Below, piece by piece: positions 48,168 to 56,722 of a stretch of 64,000 nucleotides of DNA. The position numbers and the translations under genes were made by a program. Where the stretch lies: the NCBI GenBank assembly GCA_013361095.1, contig JAATWA010000001.1, positions 3,255,001 through 3,319,000 of the forward strand, read 5' to 3'. The notes beneath the pieces are model-generated. The model saw nothing but the letters and a program-made list of their open reading frames with translations. It was not told the origin of the DNA and ran no database searches. The DNA comes from Pseudanabaena biceps (GTDB taxonomy: Bacteria; Cyanobacteriota; Cyanobacteriia; Pseudanabaenales; Pseudanabaenaceae). Position 1 is the first letter of the stretch. Every line of letters starts with the position of its first letter.

Positions 48168-48773
48168 CTACTTCTTGCGGTCTGGAAGTAAATGCAACAG
48201 TGAAGGAACAATCGAAATCACCACGATCGCAATTGTGATTGGCAACAAATACTTATCTACATCAGGGATAGCATTACCTAACACAAAACCCAATATTGAT
48301 AAACCTGATGTCCAGACTAATCCGCCTAGCAAATTGAACTTAAGAAATGTCAGATAATGCATTTTGCCAATCCCAGCCACGATTGGGGCAAAAGTCCGCA
48401 CAACAGGCAGAAATCGCGCTAAGACAATTGTTTTAGTGCCATGCTTTTCGTAAAAGTTTTGGGCTTTGATAATATGACTCTTATGGAAAAATAAAGAATC
48501 TTCCTTAGAAAACAATTTATGTCCAAAGCGCTTGCCCATAGCATAACCAACGTTATCACCAACTACTGCACAAATAAAGCAACCAATAATCAATGCAAAA
48601 ATATTGAGATAACCCTGTGAAGCCAAAAAACCTGCGGCAAATAGTAGCGAATCCCCTGGTAAAAAGAAACCGATCAGCAATCCAGATTCCGCAAAGACGA
48701 TCGCCCAAATTGCAAGGTGACCACCAAAAAATCCCAGTGAATCAACTAATTGTTTCGGATCTAAAATACTCAT
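48168..48773 (-). CDS. DedA-family membrane protein (SNARE-associated/VTT)
   Basis: A 201-residue polytopic membrane protein of the family now linked to phospholipid (undecaprenyl-phosphate or PE) translocation. Signature segments: FAESGLLIGFFLPGDSLLFA, GDNVGYAMGKRFGHKLF and the ARFLPVVRTFAPIVAGIG helix-turn with the essential arginines, then LGGLVWTSGLSILGFVLG. Length is usual. A possible small gene follows it 24 bp downstream. Confidence 0.93.
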   Translation of the reverse strand: MSILDPKQLVDSLGFFGGHLAIWAIVFAESGLLIGFFLPGDSLLFAAGFLASQGYLNIFALIIGCFICAVVGDNVGYAMGKRFGHKLFSKEDSLFFHKSHIIKAQNFYEKHGTKTIVLARFLPVVRTFAPIVAGIGKMHYLTFLKFNLLGGLVWTSGLSILGFVLGNAIPDVDKYLLPITIAIVVISIVPSLLHLLPDRKK

Positions 48774-48926
48774 GCTAATTTGATACCTAATTTAAATTTG
48801 GGCGTTACAGAGTTTAGTATGAACCAAAGATTTCTTAAAGGCTAGGAATAATATCCAGCGCAAACTCTAATTTCTAGGTTTGGTATATTTCTTAAGTAAC
48901 TGATGTTACGTGGAAGATAGCTCTAG

Positions 48927-51653
48927 CTACTTATTTAGAAAAGATTGAATCATCTGGAATAAGGATTTGAACTTAAACGGCTTAGTCAGATATTCACTAG
49001 CACCAACTTCTAGACATCTCTCGCGATCGCCTTGCATTGCCAAAGCCGTTAGCGCAATAATTGGAATATCTTTTATTTCTGGATTTGCTCTAATCAACTT
49101 AATTGCCATCAGTCCATCCATCTCAGGCATTTGAATATCCATCAAAATAATGTCAGGCTTCTCTGCGATCGCCATATCTATGGCAGTTTTGCCATTTGCA
49201 GCTAGATATATTTGATATTTGCGACTTTCTAGATAGCTCCGCATACTTTCTATATTTAAGAGATTATCTTCTACGATAAGAATTTTGGAAGATTCATCTC
49301 TATTAGTTGAATCTTCTAACCCCTCTTGTGTCAAAACCTGCAAGTTTTCAGATTTATCACTAGTTCCTAAACCTTGCTGATAGGGCAGTCTAAGTCTAAA
49401 AGTGCTGCCTCGCTCCACTTCACTTTCGACATTAACTGATCCTTCATGCATTTCTGCAATCTTTTTTACTAACGATAAGCCAAGCCCTGTACCAGCATAT
49501 TTGCGATTAAGAGCGCTATCAATTTGCATAAAGGTTTGAAAGAGCTTACTCATATCTTCTTTGGCGATCCCAATGCCTGTATCCGTCACTAGAAAATCAA
49601 TATAGTTCTTATGGGTATCATCTACATCAGTAATTGGCGTAATTTTAGCTTCTAAAGTGACACTGCCGCCGTCGGGAGTGAATTTGACAGCATTGGTAAG
49701 TAAATTAATTAACGCTTGGCGAATGCGTAATTCGTCAACATTGATATAAGCAAATTGAGGTTGTCTTAGGTAAGGGGCAATGTTTAAGACAAGTCTAATA
49801 TCTTTTTTTAATGCTATTTGCCGCACAAAGATCAGACTGTCAGAACAGATTTTCTCTATCTCGATACATTCGGTGTGTAACTCTAGTTTTCCAGATTCAA
49901 TTTTGGCAAGATCGAGGATATCGGTAATTAGAGATAATAAATGTTGCCCTCCTGATTCGATAGTTGTAATTGCTTTCTTTTGGCGATCGCTTATCTCCCC
50001 TAACATCCCTTCTTTCAATGACTCCGAAAGTCCTAAAATTGCGTTGAGTGGCGTGCGAAGTTCATGGCTCATGTTAGCAAGAAACTCATCTTTGAGACGA
50101 GTTGCCCTTGCTAACTCAATATTTGCGAGAGCTAACTGTTCATTATTCTTTTGCAGTTGGATCTCAACTTGCTTACGTTCTTCTAGTTCTTTTTGTACTT
50201 GCAATTCACTTCGCTTTAAGTCGATCGTTCGCTGTTCCACCCGATTTTCTAGTTCTTGATTTAATACTTGCAGGGCATTTTCTGCTTGAATCTTCTCTTG
50301 TAATTCTATCTGCAACTGTTGATAGAGATTAGCTTGAGAAATCGCGATCGCCATCTGATTACTAACTTGACCGAAAAATTCTGATTCCCAGTCTTGCCAA
50401 TAGTGCTTTTGACTATGATGAGCCACTAATAAACCCCAGAGATTATTTTTTTGAACTATGGGTGCGACTAACTTGGCTTCAATGCCCAAATTTCGCAGAA
50501 AATCTTTGCCGCAGGGTAAAATTTCTGTATTATCAAGATCGTCAATACTATAAACTTTGCCTTCTTTGTAATAGGAATAGACTTCTTGAGTGAATATTTC
50601 TGAAGATAATACCGCATCTACCATTTTCCCTAATTGATTAGATACAGACTCCGCTACCATTTTGCCACTACCGTCGGGCATCAGACAATATACTAAAATC
50701 CGATCTACCTTTAAAACTCTTCTTAACTCTGTAACTGCCGTATTAAGTATGATTGAAAGATCGAGCGACTGACGAATATTGAGGGTCAAATTAGTAATGA
50801 TCTTTTCACGCTCTAATTGCTGTTGTAATTCTAATTCCTTTTGCTTACGCAGAGTAATATCTTCTTTGATTGCAACAAAATGCGTGATTTCGCCATTAGC
50901 ATCTTTGATCGGTGAGATAGAAGCTAGTTCCCAATACAGCTCACCATTACGCTTGCGATTATGGAACTCCCCATGCCATTGATTGCCACTGGTGATATTT
51001 TCCCAGAGCATTGCATATTCTTGTTCGGTAGTGTCGCCAGATTTAAGGATGCGAGGGTTTTGACCAATCAACTCTTCTAGGGTATAGCCTGTTATTTCTT
51101 CAAATTTGGGGTTTACATAGGTAATATCTCCTTGTGTATCCGTTATTACAATCAAAGCAGGGCTTTGTTCTGACACCTTAGACAAGATTTTGATCTGCTC
51201 TTCGGCTTTTTTGCGTTCGACTATTTCGATTTGTAATTGTTGGTTTTGGGTGGCAAGGGATTGAGTGAGACGACGCAGTTTTAAGTGCAATTCCAATCTA
51301 ACGATTAATTCTTCCTTTTGAAACGGCTTAGTAATGTAGTCTACGGCTCCTAGACTTAGCCCTTTGACCTTATCGGCAGTGCTAGCGAGAGCTGTCATAA
51401 AAACAATCGGAATATCACTAGTCGTCTCTGATTGCTTCAGCCTTTGACAAGTCTCAAAGCCATCGATATTAGGCATGAGGACATCTAGCAAAATCAAATC
51501 AGGCTGAGACTTGGTGATTTTCTGAATTCCACTAAGTCCATCCATTGCTACTAAAGTTTTATAACCAAAGGATTCTAAAACTTTAGAAAGCACTTTCACA
51601 TTGGCAGGATTGTCATCAACAATAAAGATAACAGTCGAATTTTCGGTTGACAT
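48927..51653 (-). CDS. Hybrid histidine kinase (REC-PAS-GAF-HisKA-HATPase-REC)
   Basis: A 908-residue soluble kinase with receivers at both ends. N-terminal REC (1-125) with LLDVLMPNIDG; a coiled coil; PAS (about 155-275, SPALIVITDTQGDITYVNPK); GAF (about 290-440, LKVDRILVYCLMPDGSGKM); a second coiled coil; HisKA with ANMSHELRTPLNA; HATPase with NLLTNAVKFT, DTGIGIAKED and GTGLGLSLVKK; and a C-terminal REC (about 785-905) with LMDIQMPEMDG. The kinase and C-terminal REC are close paralogues of those at 8550-11339 (for example ILGLSESLKEGMLG against ILGLSEALHEQVLG). No partner gene adjoins it. Confidence 0.93.
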   Translation of the reverse strand: MSTENSTVIFIVDDNPANVKVLSKVLESFGYKTLVAMDGLSGIQKITKSQPDLILLDVLMPNIDGFETCQRLKQSETTSDIPIVFMTALASTADKVKGLSLGAVDYITKPFQKEELIVRLELHLKLRRLTQSLATQNQQLQIEIVERKKAEEQIKILSKVSEQSPALIVITDTQGDITYVNPKFEEITGYTLEELIGQNPRILKSGDTTEQEYAMLWENITSGNQWHGEFHNRKRNGELYWELASISPIKDANGEITHFVAIKEDITLRKQKELELQQQLEREKIITNLTLNIRQSLDLSIILNTAVTELRRVLKVDRILVYCLMPDGSGKMVAESVSNQLGKMVDAVLSSEIFTQEVYSYYKEGKVYSIDDLDNTEILPCGKDFLRNLGIEAKLVAPIVQKNNLWGLLVAHHSQKHYWQDWESEFFGQVSNQMAIAISQANLYQQLQIELQEKIQAENALQVLNQELENRVEQRTIDLKRSELQVQKELEERKQVEIQLQKNNEQLALANIELARATRLKDEFLANMSHELRTPLNAILGLSESLKEGMLGEISDRQKKAITTIESGGQHLLSLITDILDLAKIESGKLELHTECIEIEKICSDSLIFVRQIALKKDIRLVLNIAPYLRQPQFAYINVDELRIRQALINLLTNAVKFTPDGGSVTLEAKITPITDVDDTHKNYIDFLVTDTGIGIAKEDMSKLFQTFMQIDSALNRKYAGTGLGLSLVKKIAEMHEGSVNVESEVERGSTFRLRLPYQQGLGTSDKSENLQVLTQEGLEDSTNRDESSKILIVEDNLLNIESMRSYLESRKYQIYLAANGKTAIDMAIAEKPDIILMDIQMPEMDGLMAIKLIRANPEIKDIPIIALTALAMQGDRERCLEVGASEYLTKPFKFKSLFQMIQSFLNK

Positions 51654-51703
51654 GATCGAAAAACCTTACAAGGTTGTATAGCAATAAAAGGATTGCTTAG
51701 GAT

Positions 51704-51762
51704 ATAAAGCCCAAAAGATGAGTGGCGGCGCAAAGCGCCGCCACTCATCTTTTGGGCTTTAT
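51704..51762. repeat. Perfect intergenic hairpin, GGCGC core
   Basis: 28-bp arms ATAAAGCCCAAAAGATGAGT..., loop AAA. A further pairing of ATAGCAATAAA (about 51678) with TTTATTGCTAT on the far side could enclose it. Confidence 0.88.
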
Positions 51763-51846
51763 TGCTATGGTAATTAAAAAACAACTATAGCGCTTTATAT
51801 TTAGACATCTTGTAGTAATACGTTACTCAATCTGAGATTTTTGTAT

Positions 51847-54132
51847 TTAGTTGCATCTATCTGTTGATAATAATCGTAAGATACTATGTTCATCAAAAAA
51901 CTGTGCGAAGTTTCGTAATTTGTTAGCGAAGCTTTGATATTCAGGGGCAAGCTGGTTAATTCGTTGCGCTTCTTGCTCGATCGCATTGAAATCGCCCACA
52001 TCCAAAGCCTCAAAAATTGCTTTTAGCTCTGAGTCTGGGGGAATGACGATCTGACTGTCTTGACGATCAGATGCGCTGATTACGGACAGCTCTGGTTCAT
52101 AAATCCAAGTCAATTGTAAATATTTTTTAAGCTTATCTAAGAGCTTAGCTGCCTCAATTGGTTTTGGCAGAAAGTCATCACAGCCCGCCTCGTCGCTTCT
52201 AATTCGCTCTGACTCGACAATACTCGCCGAGTGAGCAATGATCGGGATATGTTGAAACTCCGTGGTTGCTTTGAGTCGGCGCGTCATATTTAGCCCATCA
52301 AGTTTTGGCATCAGGATATCAGTAATGATCAAATCCACAGAATTTGTCTGCACTGTATTAATTCCTTTAAAACCGTTATCTGCTTCTAGGATGGTGAAGC
52401 CTAATGGCTCCAGTAGATGTTTGATCACGGATCGATTAATCCAGCGATCGTCAACTGTCAAAATTGTTAATTTTTTGCCTTGATAACTCTTAATCTTTTG
52501 ATAGTTATTGCTGTCATTACCTTTAGGGCTTTTGCTACTTATTGCTTCGACTTCAGATAGCTCGAGGTCAAACCAAAATCGACTACCTTGATTTAGTTCG
52601 CTTTCAACTTGAATCAAACCACCCATCATCGCCACTAATTTTTGAGAGATTGCTAGTCCCAAACCAGTTCCTTCAGGACGGGTTCGGCGATCGCCTACTT
52701 GCTCAAAGGGAAGAAATAACTTTTCTAGATTTTCAAAGTCAATGCCTCTACCTGTATCCGCAATCATAAAGCGGATTGTGTGGGTTGAGACTCCAGCCGC
52801 GCTCTGATTGGACTTAACAGACACAGATGCTAAGGGGGCTAAATCGACACTTAAGGTTACTTGACCGTGATCAGTAAACTTGATGGCGTTGCCCAAGAGA
52901 TTTAGCAGGATTTGGCGAAGTCGTTGCTCATCTGCGAGTACATAGCTAGGTAGGCGATCGCTAAATTCTGATAAAAATACCAAATTCTTTTCTTCAGATT
53001 TGAGGCGACAGATTTGCGTGACCCCTACTAATACCTCGGAGAGAGAAATTTGTTTAGGAAAGAGATCTAATTTTTGCGCCTCAATCTTAGCTAAGTCGAG
53101 AATTTCCGATATTAAATCCAGTAAATGCTTACCACATTGCTCGATTACGGCGAGTCCTTCAATTTGCTTGGCTGTTGAGTCAGGATCACAGAGCAGAACT
53201 TGGGCATAGCCTAAAATGCCATTAAGTGGAGTTCTCAATTCATGGCTCATACTTGCCAAAAAGTCACTTTTGGCTTGATTGGCAGTTTCTGCTTGTTCTT
53301 TGGCTGCGGCAAGGACGATCTCATTAGCTTTGCGATCGCTAACATCTTTAACCCGCACCAAATTAATTGCATTACCCGCAACATTAATAGGTTTATCAGC
53401 AATACTGCCCCAAAAAACTTTTCCTTTTCTGGTCACATATTCTATTTCATTACTCCAAAAGCCAAACTTCTGTATATCTCCAGTGATTGAGTCAATCTCT
53501 TCATTTGTAAATTGTTGCTTTTGGAGAGTTTGCCCGTCAATGCCGATTAACTCTTCTTTACTATTGACTTCAAACATTTCCACAGCCCGTTGATTGCAAT
53601 CAAAAATAAGCAGGCAACTCGGATCGACCAAGAAAATAGCATCGGCAGATTCGTTATAAATTGCTTCTCGGAGATCACGACTGCGAGTTAGTTCTAGTTC
53701 AGTTTGCTTGCGTTCTGTAATTTCATGCTCTAAGGCAACATTGATCGCAGCTAATTGAGCGGGACTCGGAAGCGCCAAAAGTTGCGGAATTAAAGGTATG
53801 ACACTGGCGGCCGTAAAAACTGAGATGATTGCCGTAAGCGCTTTGATAACTCCAGATACCCAATAGCTAGGATGCCAAAGTGTCCAAATCTCCATCAAGT
53901 GGGTAGTTCCACAAAAAATGATAAAAAGACTAAATAACCAAAAGATCCACTTAAAAGGTAAGTCTTCACGCTTACGGACAAAGTAAACTAAACCCATGGG
54001 GATGGAATAGTAGGCGATCGCTGTGAATAAGTCAGATAAAATATGTAGCCATACCAGCCAAGGATTCCAGAGGTAGCAATGTCCGTGGGGCATAAATGCT
54101 CCAGAATCAAAAAACTCCAGTATTAGTTGCAT
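51847..54132 (-). CDS. Ethylene-receptor-like hybrid histidine kinase (EBD-PAS-HisKA-HATPase-REC)
   Basis: A 761-residue membrane kinase. The N-terminal 115 residues have three transmembrane helices with the plant ETR1 ethylene-binding pattern: Asp34, Tyr41, Ile44-Pro45 in the first helix and Cys74 and His78 in FIIFCGTTHLMEIW, the copper(I) ligands. All keep ETR1 spacing (D25, Y32, I35, P36, C65, H69). Then PAS (about 155-275, YNESADAIFLVDPS), HisKA (LASMSHELRTPLNGIL), HATPase (LLGNAIKFTD, DTGRGIDFE, GTGLGLAISQ) and REC with ITDILMPKLDG, ending in an HPt-like helical tail without His. ATG 54132 preferred over TTG 54141. Ethylene sensing is inferred from these residues and the known Synechocystis Slr1212 receptor. 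Confidence 0.93.
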   Translation of the reverse strand: MQLILEFFDSGAFMPHGHCYLWNPWLVWLHILSDLFTAIAYYSIPMGLVYFVRKREDLPFKWIFWLFSLFIIFCGTTHLMEIWTLWHPSYWVSGVIKALTAIISVFTAASVIPLIPQLLALPSPAQLAAINVALEHEITERKQTELELTRSRDLREAIYNESADAIFLVDPSCLLIFDCNQRAVEMFEVNSKEELIGIDGQTLQKQQFTNEEIDSITGDIQKFGFWSNEIEYVTRKGKVFWGSIADKPINVAGNAINLVRVKDVSDRKANEIVLAAAKEQAETANQAKSDFLASMSHELRTPLNGILGYAQVLLCDPDSTAKQIEGLAVIEQCGKHLLDLISEILDLAKIEAQKLDLFPKQISLSEVLVGVTQICRLKSEEKNLVFLSEFSDRLPSYVLADEQRLRQILLNLLGNAIKFTDHGQVTLSVDLAPLASVSVKSNQSAAGVSTHTIRFMIADTGRGIDFENLEKLFLPFEQVGDRRTRPEGTGLGLAISQKLVAMMGGLIQVESELNQGSRFWFDLELSEVEAISSKSPKGNDSNNYQKIKSYQGKKLTILTVDDRWINRSVIKHLLEPLGFTILEADNGFKGINTVQTNSVDLIITDILMPKLDGLNMTRRLKATTEFQHIPIIAHSASIVESERIRSDEAGCDDFLPKPIEAAKLLDKLKKYLQLTWIYEPELSVISASDRQDSQIVIPPDSELKAIFEALDVGDFNAIEQEAQRINQLAPEYQSFANKLRNFAQFFDEHSILRLLSTDRCN

Positions 54133-54228
54133 ACAACCCAACCCATTTTTTTGCCTAATTGATGCGTTACATTACACTAGCGCATTCTATTGATGTAGCG
54201 ATACAGCCTATTGAGGCTTTGAGTAGTA

Positions 54229-54279
54229 CAGAGAAATTTTGGGAAGCGGCGCGGAGCGCCGCTTCCCAAAATTTCTCTG
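54229..54279. repeat. Perfect intergenic hairpin, GGCGC core
   Basis: 24-bp arms CAGAGAAATTTTGGGAAGCG..., loop GGA, followed by GGGTTTTAATTAAGCGCAAAGC, the recurrent tail. Confidence 0.9.
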
Positions 54280-54283
54280 GGTT

Positions 54284-54448
54284 TTAATTAAGCGCAAAGC
54301 GCTGTATGTACTTAGAAACCGCATCTTGTGGAACAGCAGCTTTAGTCATGATCGTAAACCTTACCGATGGTCGCCCAGCAAAAATAGAGGCATCGGCTTT
54401 ACGCTCATCCTTGTTAAAAGTAAACGTAAATGCTGGCATTCTAATCAT
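54284..54448 (-). CDS. Possible small protein, start region at the IS630 edge
   Basis: A 54-residue frame beginning at ATG 54448, three bases from the IS630 target site. It reads MIRMPAFTFTFNKDERKADA, then SIFAGRPSVRFTIMTKAAVP, and its last codons fall in the tail of the neighbouring hairpin repeat. No ribosome-binding site is seen; the IS would separate any promoter from it. Could be a small gene disabled by the IS, the stub of a larger one, or chance. Confidence 0.3.
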   Translation of the reverse strand: MIRMPAFTFTFNKDERKADASIFAGRPSVRFTIMTKAAVPQDAVSKYIQRFALN

Positions 54449-54452
54449 TCTA

Positions 54453-55746
54453 GTACAAGGCGGCTAAAGTGAAGAAACATACTTTTAGACGGCTAAAGCC
54501 TTACCTTTATAAGTCCATTTAAAAGGCTTAGCCATAGTACGGTTGAAGTAGTCAATAAATAAGATAATGCGAGACTTCAAATCGGCTTGAGAGATAAAGT
54601 TACCGCGTCTGAGTAACTTACGCATCAAGATTCCAAACCAAATCTCAATCTGATTAAGCCAAGAACAATGCTTGGGAGTAAAATAAAAAACAATACGATG
54701 ATTTTTATCGGTTAAGAAATCAGTCCTTGTCTGCATGGACTTGAGGATGCCGCACTTACCTTTGACACCTAAATCAATCTCCAATCTTTCGACTTGTGCA
54801 ACATAGCGAACGAGGGATTCCGATTGATGAGTGTTGAGACAATCCATAACTAAATGCCATTTGTTAGCATCAGGATTAGTGGCTATAGTTTGTTGGACAT
54901 GAGTAAGATAGGCAACTTCAGTACGTGTATCGCCCACAGAAGCCTTGATGACTAAACCCGTGGCGACATCAAAACTGGCGATTAAGGTTTGAGTACCATG
55001 TCGAATATATTCAAACTCGCGACGGTGAATCTTACTAGGTTCTAAGGGCTTATCAGGATATTTGCGCTCAAGGGCTTGGATACCCGTCATTTCATCAAGA
55101 CTAATAGTTTGTTCACCTAAGGCAGCTCGCTCTATTGCATTTAAGTAATTGTCAGTAATGGCTGTTACTTTTTGTTCAAACAATGGGTCAGGCGCTGGAT
55201 TCAGTCAGTAACCTGATTGATGCGGTTTGATATCTGCTTCGGCAAGTAAGCGTCCAACGTGCCTCGGTGATATCGTGGTCACAATCCCGCGTTGAATCAT
55301 TTCATCGGCGAGTTCGCGACTTGTCCATTGGCTGATTGGGCGACCACTCTCCTCTGGACTTTCACAGGCGATTGCAAATAAGTGCATGATTTGCTCAAGC
55401 TCGAATGTCGGTGGTGTACCCGAACGCTCGGCATCTTTCAAACAATCCAACACGCCTATGTCTTTTTCCCGTCCCCACACCCATCGGTCTCGCCACAATC
55501 GGGCACTTTTGCGGCTGATATCTAATTCCCGCGCTATCATTGCTTGACTGTATCCTTGAGAGGCTAAAACAACAATCTTTGCTCGTTGGGCTATTTGCTG
55601 CGGTGTACTGTGTCGATTGATTATCTGTTCCAATTCTTCTTGTTCCAACTCTTCTAAATGCAATGCTTTTGCAGATCCCGTAAACACTAATTTTTGACCG
55701 TTATTTCATTTCTTCTTATAGTATCTTCACTTTAGCCGCCTTGTAC
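54453..55746 (-). mobile_element. IS630-family element with TA target duplication
   Basis: Perfect 23-bp inverted repeats GTACAAGGCGGCTAAAGTGA... (54453-54475 and 55724-55746) flanked by TA on both sides (54451-54452, 55747-55748), the hallmark of IS630/Tc1-mariner elements. One transposase inside, interrupted by a stop codon. Confidence 0.9.
54485..55687 (-). pseudogene. IS630-family transposase with an in-frame UGA
   Basis: N-terminal HTH region (QRAKIVVLASQGYSQAMIAR, ISRKSARLWRDRW) followed in the same frame, after TGA at 55205-55207, by the DDE domain. The break reads HQSGY-stop-LNPAPDPLFEQKV, where relatives normally have Trp (TGG), so one G-to-A change explains it. Catalytic residues remain: SLDEMTG, HLVMDCLNTH, and the Glu in WLNQIEIWFGIL. 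GTG start at 55687. It is inactive unless UGA is read through; no frameshift is needed. Confidence 0.85.
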
Positions 55747-55835
55747 TAGTAAATCAAGCTAAGAAAGCTTGTTCTTGGCAGCAATTCTTATTGCAAAAAA
55801 TCCTAAAGCCTTTTTCAATTAAGTGGAATAAGTGT

Positions 55836-55891
55836 AAAACCCAAGAATTAACTGGTAGCGCGGAGCTGGCACTGGTTAATTCTTGGGTTTT
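55836..55891. repeat. Imperfect hairpin, decayed core
   Basis: 17-bp outer arms AAAACCCAAGAATTAAC are perfect, but the GGCGC-type core has decayed (GTAGCGCGGAGCTGGC). Together with the IS630 end it fills the gap before the hydrolase gene. Confidence 0.75.
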
Positions 55892-55959
55892 GATTTGCCC
55901 TAAAATAATCTGCAATACCAATAAAAATAGTCCCGCGAAAAATCAATTAAACACACTCC

Positions 55960-56637
55960 ATGTCTACACCCAATATTATTCTGGCTGGCTATTTGGCGGG
56001 AGCCGCCGACTATACGCCGATCGCTCAAAAATTAAAAGCTCAAAATCAACCAGCAACAGTTGTCCCTTTGCAATGGTGGGACTGGGTTCCGACCGTGGGT
56101 GGACGATCAATCGCGCCGATCTTAGAAAAGCTTGACCAAACGATAAATCAAGAATTAGAGAAGTCAGGATCTTCGCAGGTGAATATCATCGCGCATTCCG
56201 CAGGGGGGTGGTTAGCCAGAATTTATTTAGGCGATCGCCCTTATTACGATAAGGTTTGGGATGCTCGCTCTAAAGTTGCAAAACTAGTCTGTTTAGGTAC
56301 TCCTCAACGCAGTCTGGAGCCTTGGGCAGTTAAAAATTTAGGCTTTGTGAATGATAATTATCCTGATGCCTTTTATGACGATATTGAATACATTTGCATT
56401 GCAGGGAAATCTGTAAAGGGAGCTAAAACTTCACCGCAAAAATGGCTTGCCTACAGTAGTTATGAGCTAACTTGTGGTCAAGGTGATGCATGGGGTGATG
56501 GGAGCATTCCCATTGAATCTGCCTATTTGGATGGAGCGAAAAATATCGCGATCGATGGAGTGTATCATTCGCCGCGATCGGGTAAATGGTATGGCTCACA
56601 GGAAGCGATCGACATTTGGGCTAAGTATCTTTCCTAA
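55960..56637 (+). CDS. Lipase/PGAP1-like alpha/beta hydrolase
   Basis: A 225-residue cytosolic hydrolase. The nucleophile elbow is NIIAHSAGGWLARIYLGDRP (GxSxG-type, AHSAGG). LVCLGTPQRSLEPWA carries the usual post-elbow strand; the GDAWGDGSIPIESA segment gives an Asp and the catalytic His is probably in DGVYHSPRSG. Widespread in cyanobacteria; substrate unknown. ATG at 55960. Confidence 0.88.
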   Translation: MSTPNIILAGYLAGAADYTPIAQKLKAQNQPATVVPLQWWDWVPTVGGRSIAPILEKLDQTINQELEKSGSSQVNIIAHSAGGWLARIYLGDRPYYDKVWDARSKVAKLVCLGTPQRSLEPWAVKNLGFVNDNYPDAFYDDIEYICIAGKSVKGAKTSPQKWLAYSSYELTCGQGDAWGDGSIPIESAYLDGAKNIAIDGVYHSPRSGKWYGSQEAIDIWAKYLS

Positions 56638-56669
56638 AAGAGTGAGTGTGGCGCTTCGCACCGCTCTTT

Positions 56670-56722
56670 AAACCTAAATTGCCGTGCCGCCCGCGTAGCG
56701 GGCGGCACGGCAATTTAGGTTT
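56670..56722. repeat. Perfect hairpin overlapping the mfd stop codon
   Basis: 25-bp GC-rich arms AAACCTAAATTGCCGTGCCG..., loop GTA. The mfd stop codon (56715-56717) lies inside the right arm, so ribosomes finishing mfd reach the hairpin itself. Confidence 0.9.

Noticed and set aside
54239..54472. 77-codon plus-strand frame
   Set aside because: Begins in the hairpin at 54229-54279 and ends in the IS630 end; composition is not protein-like.
54485..55687. Programmed frameshift in the IS630 transposase
   Set aside because: Both parts are in the same frame, separated only by TGA at 55205-55207, so a nonsense change explains it.
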